Part shown: positions 7,496-12,970 of the stretch, in pieces
Layout of the letters: every line of letters starts with the position of its first letter
Numbering within the stretch: the first letter of the stretch is position 1
DNA from: JAZSQT01 sp045538075
GTDB taxonomy: Bacteria; Chrysiogenota; Deferribacteres; Deferribacterales; Mucispirillaceae
Reading direction: 5' to 3'
DNA length: 33,489 nucleotides
Assembly: GCA_045538075.1 (NCBI GenBank)
Contig: JAZSQT010000072.1
Location: 1 to 33,489, forward strand
The notes under the pieces: model-generated
The model's database searches: none
What the model saw: the letters and a program-made list of their open reading frames with translations, nothing else
Told to the model about the DNA's origin: nothing
Translations under genes and position numbers: made by a program

Positions 7496-8320
7496 ATGAT
7501 TAAATTAGATATTTCAGATTTAAGTAGCTCATCAGCACAAATACTTGCAATTATTAGAAATTACATTAATAGCAATATTTTTACGTCTGCAGTAGTAGAA
7601 GTTACAGCAGTTAATGGCAATAAAGTTGATGTGCAATTTATAAATCAATTTGAAAAAATGGACGGAACTAAACAAGAATCAATTAAAGTATTAGATGTTC
7701 TTGTTGGTGTTATTGGCGATAGTAATTGGTCTTTATCTTTCCCTATTTCTGTTGGTGATATAGGCTTGCTTATAACAAGCAAATTTAATTTAGATGAATA
7801 TAAGAAAGAAAATGGCAAGCATTATAAACTTGATGAAGAAACTAAAGAAATTAAAACTGGTTTAGGTGATTTAAACGGCAAGAAGTTAGAGAAGAAAAAT
7901 ACAAGAATATCAAAAGCACAAGCAGAAAGCGAAAGCAAGATTAAAGAGCTTGATAAAATTGATTTTACGAAAGAGGCAATTTTACCAACCTTACCAAAAT
8001 GGGTTATGGATAAATATAATCTTAAAGATAAACCGATAAAGTTGAAACAGAATATTGTAAAAAGAAATCAAACAAGACATCCAGATATTTCTATTTGTGA
8101 TTATAAAAAAATAATTGGATTATCTCTTTATAATCCTAATAAAGTATTTAAGAGCGATAAAAATAATTATTTATGTTTTATTGGAGAAGAAAATAAAAAA
8201 AAGTTTACTGATGTAGTTCTTGATATTCAAGAAACATTAGAAAATTATGAAATAGTTCATTTTTATTGGTTAAATGATAAAAAACTTAATAAAATAGAAA
8301 AACGAGATGTTGAGATATAA
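7496..8320 (+). CDS. Phage spike-like protein with C-terminal nuclease-like domain
   Basis: Residues about 1-105 resemble the N-terminal domain of phage baseplate spike proteins (Gp138/gpV type): VVEVTAVNGNKVDVQF, then a hydrophobic strand, then SLSFPISVGDIGLLI. A charged Lys/Glu linker follows. The last about 80 residues (TRHPDISICDYKKI, then NPNKVF, NNYLCFIG, then a strand ending in HFYWLNDKKLNKI) look like a phage PBECR-type RNase toxin domain. So a delivery module seems fused to a toxin. No other tail genes are present, so it is an orphan. I chose ATG 7496 because the domain begins there; ATG 7448 would add 16 mostly hydrophobic residues. Neither start has a ribosome site. Family calls rest on pattern recognition only. 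Confidence 0.68.
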   Translation: MIKLDISDLSSSSAQILAIIRNYINSNIFTSAVVEVTAVNGNKVDVQFINQFEKMDGTKQESIKVLDVLVGVIGDSNWSLSFPISVGDIGLLITSKFNLDEYKKENGKHYKLDEETKEIKTGLGDLNGKKLEKKNTRISKAQAESESKIKELDKIDFTKEAILPTLPKWVMDKYNLKDKPIKLKQNIVKRNQTRHPDISICDYKKIIGLSLYNPNKVFKSDKNNYLCFIGEENKKKFTDVVLDIQETLENYEIVHFYWLNDKKLNKIEKRDVEI

Positions 8321-8415
8321 AAGGCTACTGGAGAGGACGGGACTTCCCTCTATCGTAAGACTAAAAAGTCAAACGGCAGTCGCTCCCGCATTTTCTGCAG
8401 TTCGCAGTAGCCTTT
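8320..8415 (+). ncRNA. Candidate structured RNA element B (GC-rich)
   Basis: Starting at the stop codon of the spike-nuclease gene, an 11-bp stem pairs AAAGGCTACTG (8320-8330) with CAGTAGCCTTT (8405-8415). Inside, CGGGA (8338-8342) can pair with TCCCG (8384-8388), enclosing a GACT-AAAA-AGTC hairpin (8359-8370). About half of its bases are G or C in a region of about 25% GC, the usual mark of a structured RNA in AT-rich genomes. It matches no RNA family I know: it lacks the signatures of SRP RNA, RNase P RNA or tmRNA. Strand is assumed from the gene before it. Confidence 0.5.
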
Positions 8416-8468
8416 AATATACTTAATATAATACTTATTTTAAATTTTATCAATAACTATTAAACATT

Positions 8469-8499
8469 AGGGTTGCTATCAACTACCCTTTATTTTTTT
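8469..8499 (+). terminator. Probable Rho-independent terminator
   Basis: AGGGT (8469-8473) pairs with ACCCT (8485-8489), followed by a T-rich run to 8499. It could end transcripts from the spike-nuclease gene and element B. Confidence 0.5.
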
Positions 8500-8613
8500 G
8501 TAATATTGATAAATGGCTTGCCGTATCACATCTGAACTATTTAATTTTGTCAATTCTTTTAACTTTTCCAGTAATTCTATATTGGAAGTTTAAATATTTA
8601 TTCTGTTTAACAT
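8479..8613 (-). pseudogene. Broken ribbon-helix-helix (CopG-like) gene
   Basis: On the minus strand an ATG at 8613 opens MLNRINI, then a TAA (8592-8590), then 36 more residues in the same frame with the helix-turn-helix pattern ELLEKLKELTKLNSSDVIRQ and the end IYQYYKKIK. This matches the ribbon-helix-helix fold of small antitoxins and repressors; the strand before the first helix is where the stop falls. No good ribosome site is seen. It may be the remnant of an antitoxin gene. No toxin partner is next to it. Confidence 0.55.
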
Positions 8614-8693
8614 GAAAATTTTTAGGTTTAACGCTTTGGTTAAGAAAGGTATAAAATAATTTATATTTATTAATAAGTTACAATGATTTAATA

Positions 8694-8722
8694 TTGACAA
8701 GGTAGATAAAATAAAATACATT
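8694..8722 (+). promoter_or_regulatory. Promoter of the 23-aa toxin-like gene
   Basis: TTGACA (8694-8699) and TACATT (8717-8722) are 17 nt apart. The start would fall near 8729, just where GCAGATAAGG (8730-8739), the 5' arm of a long-range inverted repeat, begins. Confidence 0.6.
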
Positions 8723-8749
8723 AACTTAAGCAGATAAGGTAATAGGTGG

Positions 8750-8778
8750 ATAGCCACTCTTTATTAGGAGGTGGCTAT
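8750..8778 (+). promoter_or_regulatory. Hairpin hiding the ribosome site of the 23-aa gene
   Basis: ATAGCCAC (8750-8757) pairs with GTGGCTAT (8771-8778), directly before the ATG. The AGGAGGT ribosome site (8766-8772) lies in the loop and the 3' arm, so translation should be poor unless the stem opens. ATAGCC can instead pair with GGCTAT at 8898-8903, so two folds compete. Confidence 0.6.
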
Positions 8779-8850
8779 ATGCTTGTTGAAAGTTACGCTA
8801 CCTACTTAATATTTATTATAATAGTAGTCGTAACAATCAGAAGTAAATAA
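8779..8850 (+). CDS. 23-aa hydrophobic peptide, candidate type I toxin
   Basis: ATG to TAA encodes MLVESYATYLIFIIIVVVTI plus Arg-Ser-Lys: a short polar N-terminus, one membrane segment of about 12 residues (YLIFIIIVVVTI) and a basic C-terminus. A perfect AGGAGG sits 7 nt before the ATG. This size and layout are those of membrane toxins of type I toxin-antitoxin systems (Fst, Ldr, TisB, AapA groups), though the peptide matches none I can name. A 17-nt-spaced promoter lies upstream, a hairpin hides the ribosome site, and an opposing promoter lies 3'. It could also be a harmless small membrane protein. It lies inside the repeat-bounded island. Confidence 0.6.
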   Translation: MLVESYATYLIFIIIVVVTIRSK

Positions 8851-8852
8851 GC

Positions 8853-8875
8853 AACCCACCTAAAGCAGGTGGGTT
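8853..8875. terminator. Shared hairpin between convergent transcripts
   Basis: AACCCACCT (8853-8861) and AGGTGGGTT (8867-8875) form a 9-bp GC-rich stem with a 5-nt loop, 2 nt past the stop of the 23-aa gene. Neither side has a strong T-run, so it may pause or partly end transcription from both directions. Confidence 0.6.
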
Positions 8876-8917
8876 ACAAACCTTAAATTTAATTTAGGGC
8901 TATCTGCCCCCTTATCT
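8853..8917 (-). ncRNA. Candidate antisense RNA (type I antitoxin)
   Basis: The minus-strand promoter at 8924-8952 would start an RNA near 8917 that runs toward the 3' end of the 23-aa gene and could end at the shared hairpin, about 65 nt. If it runs on it would cover the whole small gene. It would pair with any toxin transcript passing the hairpin. Its true 3' end cannot be told from sequence. Confidence 0.45.
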
Positions 8918-8923
8918 GCCCTT

Positions 8924-8952
8924 AATATAATTCCTTTATGTTAATTTGTCAA
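8924..8952 (-). promoter_or_regulatory. Antisense promoter facing the 23-aa gene
   Basis: On the minus strand TTGACA (8952-8947) and TATATT (8929-8924) are exactly 17 nt apart, one of the best promoter matches in the window. No minus-strand gene follows for several hundred bp, so it should drive a noncoding RNA. Its -35 box lies in direct repeat copy B, at the place matching the tRNA-Ser promoter in copy A. Confidence 0.65.
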
Positions 8953-9087
8953 ATTAAATCTTTATTTTAAGATATTAGGTGAATTTTAAAAATTATTGTG
9001 TGAGATGAGTTTTACACTCTATAAAAAATATATCGTTAGCAGATTTAATAGTTGAATAATTTTCTTAGATAATTATTTATATAATTC
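8947..9087. repeat. Imperfect direct repeat, copy B
   Basis: This is the right-hand copy of the repeat at 5788-5978; the identical 31-bp core is 9020-9050. It marks the right border of the island, shortly before the tRNA-His promoter. The two copies differ by several gaps outside the core, so the duplication is not recent. Confidence 0.75.
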
Positions 9088-9237
9088 TTTACATAATTCT
9101 TTTTGATAGTTTTATTGGTGGATATGCCAGTATTAGCTTTTTTAGGAATAAATTTCCTAATCTTGAGTTTTATCTTTATAATTATAATGTTAATTCGTTA
9201 TTGATTTACCTATTTTTTTAGTAGTGTAATTTTTTTC

Positions 9238-9266
9238 TTGACAAGTAGGTAAATAATAAATATATC
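9238..9266 (+). promoter_or_regulatory. Promoter of the tRNA-tig cluster
   Basis: TTGACA (9238-9243) and TATATC (9261-9266) are 17 nt apart, about 38 nt before tRNA-His. It probably drives the three tRNAs and may read into tig, as no terminator is seen before tig. Confidence 0.6.
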
Positions 9267-9303
9267 TAAAAGTCTATTCTTAAATAAAGAATAATAGATT
9301 TAT

Positions 9304-9377
9304 GGTGGATATAGCTCAGTTGGTAGAGTACCGGATTGTGGCTCCGGTTGTCGCGGGTTCGAGCCCCGTTATCCACC
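9304..9377 (+). tRNA. tRNA-His (GUG)
   Basis: The anticodon loop TTGTGGC gives GTG. The acceptor carries the extra 5' G (G-1) opposite C73, the identity mark of tRNA-His. D-arm GCTCAGTTGGTAGAG and T-loop GTTCGAGCC are typical. CCA is not encoded. Confidence 0.96.
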
Positions 9378-9385
9378 CTTAATTA

Positions 9386-9467
9386 GCGGATATGGCGGAA
9401 CTGGCAGACGCGCTAGACTTAGGATCTAGTACCTTTTGGTGTGTGGGTTCAATTCCCTCTATCCGCA
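9386..9467 (+). tRNA. tRNA-Leu (UAG)
   Basis: Acceptor GCGGATA pairs with TATCCGC, discriminator A. The anticodon stem CTAGA/TCTAG holds loop CTTAGGA, anticodon TAG. The longer variable arm fits leucine. CCA is not encoded. Confidence 0.95.
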
Positions 9468-9488
9468 TAAAATTCATTAGTTTTATTT

Positions 9489-9561
9489 GCGGGTGTAGCT
9501 CAGCTGGTAGAGCGCGACCTTGCCAAGGTTGAGGTCGCGGGTTCGAGTCCCGTCACCCGCT
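9489..9561 (+). tRNA. tRNA-Gly (GCC)
   Basis: Acceptor GCGGGTG pairs with CACCCGC, discriminator T. The anticodon loop TTGCCAA gives GCC. It ends 38 nt before tig. CCA is not encoded. Confidence 0.96.
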
Positions 9562-9599
9562 TTATTCAAATTTTTCCATAAGTAATAAGGAGTTTTCTC

Positions 9600-11027
9600 A
9601 TGAAAGTTCAAGTTAATGACGCTGCTAATTCTCAAAAAGAGCTTATTTTTGAAGTTCCCTTTGAAAATTATGCAAAAGTTGCAGAAAATGAATTAAATAA
9701 AATTATGCCGACAGTTAAAGTTCATGGCTTTCGTCAAGGTAAAGCACCAAAAGAAATTGTTCGCAAACAATATAGTCATAAAATTAAAGCGAATGCTTTA
9801 GAAAGAGTGTTAAATAACTCTATACAAGAGGCTTTTACGTCTAATTCTATTCGTCCTTTATCTCAAGCAAATGTTAAAGACGTCGTTTTTGAAGAAGATA
9901 AACCTATTACTTTTACTGCATTAGTTGATGTTTTTCCTGTTATAAAATTAGATAAATATAAAGATTTTGATTTTGAGAGAAAAGTTGTTTCAATATCAGA
10001 TAGTGATGTTGATAATGCCCTTGATGCTATTAAAGATCGTCAAATGACTTATGAGCCAGTTACTAATAGGCAAGAAGTTATAAATGGCGATATTGCCGTT
10101 ATTGATTTTGTTGGCAAGAAAGATGGTGTTGCTTTTGCAGGTGGATCTGCAGAAAAATTTTCTTTAAATATCGGTAGTGGTCAATTTATTCCTGGTTTTG
10201 AAGATGGCGTTATAGGTATGAAGATAGGAGAAGTTAAAGATTTAAACCTTACTTTTCCTAAAGAATACGGTCAGCCAGATTTAGCCGGCAAAGATGTTGT
10301 TTTCACAGTAACTTTACATGAGATTAAAGAAAAAGTTGCACCAAAAATAGACGATGAATTTGCTAAAGATGTTAATCCAAATTGTGAAACATTAAAAGAC
10401 CTTAAAGAGCTTATTACTAAAGGACTTCAATCAGATGTTGATAGTAGGGCAAAGTTTGAAGTTTTTGGAGTTATGTTAAACAAAATTGTTTCAGAAAATC
10501 CTTTTGAAGTGCCTTTTTCTTTCGTTAAAGAGCAAGCAGAAAGAATGGCATATAACAGTATGACACAATTTTATCAAATGGGTTTAAATCCTGAGCAAGT
10601 TGGTATTAATTTTGAAACAATGGTAGGGCAACATATACCACAAGCAACAGAGCAAGTTAAACAAGCATTAGTTATTAACGAAATTGCTAAAATTGAAAAC
10701 ATTGTAGTTAATGATGAAGATACAGATAAATTTTTGTCTTATCATGCAGACTTGCAAGGTCGTTCTTTAGAGGATTTAAAGAAAGAGTTATCAGACAAAC
10801 AACAGCTTGAAAGTATAAAAAATGACGTATTAGGCGATAAAGTGTATGAATATCTTGTATCTGTTAATAAAGTGAAAGATATTAAAATGACTAAAGCAGA
10901 GTTTGATAATGTAGGTCAAGCAGAAGTTAAAGATAATAAGGAAGATAAAGAAGAAAAACCTAAAAAAAGAGCTACTAAACCAAGAACAACTAAAGCTAAA
11001 AAAACTGAAGAAAGTAGTGAAGGTTAG
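9600..11027 (+). CDS. tig: Trigger factor chaperone
   Basis: Trigger factor binds the ribosome exit tunnel and shields new proteins; it also has proline isomerase activity. The ribosome-binding signature GFRQGKAPK is at 43-51. The FKBP-like isomerase domain spans about 150-245 (GDIAVIDFVGKKDG, then GSGQFIPGFEDGVIGMKIGE). The rest is the C-terminal cradle. At 475 residues it is slightly long because of a Lys- and Thr-rich tail after about residue 438, which is unusual and looks disordered. AAGGAG lies at the right distance from the ATG. clpP starts 2 nt past its stop, so the two are coupled; folding and proteolysis genes are grouped here as in many bacteria. Confidence 0.97.
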   Translation: MKVQVNDAANSQKELIFEVPFENYAKVAENELNKIMPTVKVHGFRQGKAPKEIVRKQYSHKIKANALERVLNNSIQEAFTSNSIRPLSQANVKDVVFEEDKPITFTALVDVFPVIKLDKYKDFDFERKVVSISDSDVDNALDAIKDRQMTYEPVTNRQEVINGDIAVIDFVGKKDGVAFAGGSAEKFSLNIGSGQFIPGFEDGVIGMKIGEVKDLNLTFPKEYGQPDLAGKDVVFTVTLHEIKEKVAPKIDDEFAKDVNPNCETLKDLKELITKGLQSDVDSRAKFEVFGVMLNKIVSENPFEVPFSFVKEQAERMAYNSMTQFYQMGLNPEQVGINFETMVGQHIPQATEQVKQALVINEIAKIENIVVNDEDTDKFLSYHADLQGRSLEDLKKELSDKQQLESIKNDVLGDKVYEYLVSVNKVKDIKMTKAEFDNVGQAEVKDNKEDKEEKPKKRATKPRTTKAKKTEESSEG

Positions 11028-11029
11028 TA

Positions 11030-11614
11030 ATGAGTTATTATATTCCATACGTTATAGAACAAACAGGTAGAGGCGAAAGGTCTTACGATATATATTCTCG
11101 TCTATTGAAAGATAGAATTATTTTCTTAGGCACTGAAATTAATGACTCTGTAGCAAATGCAATATGTGCTCAACTTCTTTTTCTTGAAGCAGATGACCCA
11201 GAAAAAGACGTATCTATATACATAAATTCACCAGGTGGAGTAGTAACAGCTGGTATGGCGATATATGATACAATGAACTATATTAAACCAGACGTGTCAA
11301 CTATATGTTTAGGACAGGCTGCAAGTATGGGAGCATTTTTGTTGGCTGCAGGGGCTAAAGGAAAAAGATTTGCTGTTCCAAATGCACGTATTATGATACA
11401 TCAGCCTTCTGGTGGTTTTAGAGGTCAAGCGACAGATATTCTTATTCACACTAATGAAATATTAAGAATGAAGAAAGATTTAAACAGAATATTGGCAGAA
11501 AATACTAACCAGTCTGTAGAAAAAGTTACAGAAGATACTGAACGTGATTACTTTATGAGTAGTCAAGAGGCAAAAGATTACGGCATCATTGATAATGTAA
11601 TAATAAAAAAATAA
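11030..11614 (+). CDS. clpP: ATP-dependent Clp protease proteolytic subunit
   Basis: ClpP forms the barrel-shaped serine protease that works with ClpX. The 194-residue protein has the whole catalytic triad: Ser99 in GQAASMGAF, His124 in ARIMIHQPSGG and Asp173 in ERDYF. The usual short N-terminal propeptide is present in the MSYYIPYVIEQTGRGER form. The ATG lies 2 nt past the tig stop, and a clear terminator follows, so tig-clpP can be one transcript, with clpX started separately. Confidence 0.98.
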   Translation: MSYYIPYVIEQTGRGERSYDIYSRLLKDRIIFLGTEINDSVANAICAQLLFLEADDPEKDVSIYINSPGGVVTAGMAIYDTMNYIKPDVSTICLGQAASMGAFLLAAGAKGKRFAVPNARIMIHQPSGGFRGQATDILIHTNEILRMKKDLNRILAENTNQSVEKVTEDTERDYFMSSQEAKDYGIIDNVIIKK

Positions 11615-11620
11615 TTCTGA

Positions 11621-11653
11621 TGCCACCTTTTAAGGTGGCATTAATTTTTTTAT
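11621..11653 (+). terminator. Rho-independent terminator after clpP
   Basis: TGCCACCT (11621-11628) pairs with AGGTGGCA (11633-11640), loop of 4 nt, then a T-rich tail. Confidence 0.9.
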
Positions 11654-11675
11654 ATGAATTTTCTTTTTATTATAT

Positions 11676-11681
11676 TATAAT
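11676..11681 (+). promoter_or_regulatory. Likely -10 box of the clpX promoter
   Basis: A perfect TATAAT lies 30 nt before the clpX ATG and just past the clpP terminator. No good -35 box is seen at 16-18 nt. Confidence 0.4.
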
Positions 11682-11711
11682 AATTGCTGTTATTTGTTAT
11701 TAGGAGTTTTT

Positions 11712-12956
11712 ATGTCTGAGAAAAAATCAGGACTTTATTGTTCTTTTTGTGGAAAAGGACAAGACGATGTAATAAAACTCATTGCAGGTGGAGAGGACTC
11801 ATTTATCTGCGACCAATGTGTTATGCTTTGCAATGAAATATTAAACAATGATGTTACTTCAGAATTTGAAACAGAAGAAAAAGATAAATTACCTACTCCG
11901 GAAGAAATACATAAAAGTTTAGATGAATACGTTATAGGTCAAGAGCAAGCAAAAAGGATATTAAGTGTTGCTGTATATAACCATTATAAGCGTATTAAAT
12001 ACGCAAAAAAAAGCGATGTAGAATTAGAAAAAAGCAATATTTTGCTTGTAGGTCCTACTGGCACAGGTAAGACACTTTTAGCAAGGACTTTAGCAAGATT
12101 ATTAAATGTGCCTTTTGCAATTACTGATGCGACAACTCTTACAGAAGCAGGTTACGTTGGTGAAGATGTAGAAAATGTAGTTTTAAAACTTTATCAAAAT
12201 TCTGGTAATAATGTTGAAAAAACAGAAAAAGGTATTATTTTTATAGATGAAATAGATAAAATATCAAGAAAAGGTGATAGTCCATCTATCACTCGTGATG
12301 TTAGTGGTGAAGGCGTTCAACAAGCACTACTTAAGATTATAGAGGGAACAGTTGCAAATATTCCACCTCAAGGTGGTAGAAAACACCCTCAACAAGAGTA
12401 TATCCAAATTGATACAACAAATATTTTGTTTATTTGTGGTGGAGCTTTTGACGGGCTTGAAGAAGTGATTAAACGTAGGGTAGGAAAAAGAACTTTAGGC
12501 TTTGGTGGTGTTACAGAAAGTGAAAATAAGTCTTTAGATACTTTTCAAACATTACTTTCAATTGAGCCAGATGATTTTATAAAATATGGGCTTATTCCAG
12601 AATTTGTTGGCAGGTTGCCAATTACTGCACCACTTGAAGAGTTGACAGAAGAATCTTTAGTTAGAATACTCGTTGAACCAAATAATAGCCTTGTTAAACA
12701 ATATGAGGCGATGCTTGCATTAGATAATGTTAAATTGACTTTTACTCCTGCTGCATTAAAAGCTATAGCAAATCTTGCTATCAAACGTAAGACTGGTGCA
12801 AGAGGTTTAAGGTCAATATTAGAAAATGCTATGCTTGATGTTATGTATAAATTGCCGTCATTAAATGATGTATCTGAATGTATTGTTAATGAAGATGTGA
12901 TTGAAAATGGAGCAGAGCCTATTCTTGTTCAAGGTCAACATAAAGAGACGGCATAA
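11712..12956 (+). CDS. clpX: ATP-dependent Clp protease ATP-binding subunit
   Basis: ClpX unfolds tagged proteins and feeds them into ClpP. The N-terminal zinc domain has Cys10, Cys13, Cys33 and Cys36. Walker A GPTGTGKT is at 114-121, the pore loop GYVG at 147-150 and Walker B IIFIDE at 175-180. The TLGFGG stretch fits the loop that docks on ClpP, and GLIPEFVGRLP is the family signature. I start at the ATG at 11712, which has TAGGAG upstream and gives 414 residues, the normal length. An upstream TTG at 11694 would add six hydrophobic residues with no ribosome site. lon follows after 14 nt. Confidence 0.97.
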   Translation: MSEKKSGLYCSFCGKGQDDVIKLIAGGEDSFICDQCVMLCNEILNNDVTSEFETEEKDKLPTPEEIHKSLDEYVIGQEQAKRILSVAVYNHYKRIKYAKKSDVELEKSNILLVGPTGTGKTLLARTLARLLNVPFAITDATTLTEAGYVGEDVENVVLKLYQNSGNNVEKTEKGIIFIDEIDKISRKGDSPSITRDVSGEGVQQALLKIIEGTVANIPPQGGRKHPQQEYIQIDTTNILFICGGAFDGLEEVIKRRVGKRTLGFGGVTESENKSLDTFQTLLSIEPDDFIKYGLIPEFVGRLPITAPLEELTEESLVRILVEPNNSLVKQYEAMLALDNVKLTFTPAALKAIANLAIKRKTGARGLRSILENAMLDVMYKLPSLNDVSECIVNEDVIENGAEPILVQGQHKETA

Positions 12957-12970
12957 ATGGAGCTTATAAT

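Larger units (their letters stand above)
8730..8919. repeat. Long-range inverted repeat around the 23-aa gene
   Basis: GCAGATAAGG (8730-8739) is the exact complement of CCTTATCTGC (8910-8919), and GGATAGCC (8748-8755) pairs with GGCTATCT (8898-8905) with one G-T pair. In a read-through transcript the 5' and 3' ends could fold together, as in several type I toxin mRNAs that are kept silent by such pairing. Confidence 0.6.

Noticed and set aside
8320..8415. Integron attC site
   Set aside because: The outer stem lacks the conserved GTTRRRY and its partner, and no integrase or further cassettes are seen.
8853..8952. Antisense RNA acting like RNA II of the pAD1 par system, pairing with the 5' repeat of the toxin message
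   Set aside because: The repeats are inverted, so the antisense RNA carries the same sense as the message 5' end and cannot pair with it; only overlap at the 3' end is possible.
9116..9131. Stretch TGGTGGATAT resembling the 5' end of tRNA-His 190 bp before the real gene
   Set aside because: Only about 10 bases match exactly and no cloverleaf follows, so chance or a very old remnant are equally likely.
9142..9160. Hairpin TTAGGAA-TTCCTAA before the tRNA cluster
   Set aside because: No gene ends here that would need a terminator, the stem is AT-rich, and no T-run follows directly.
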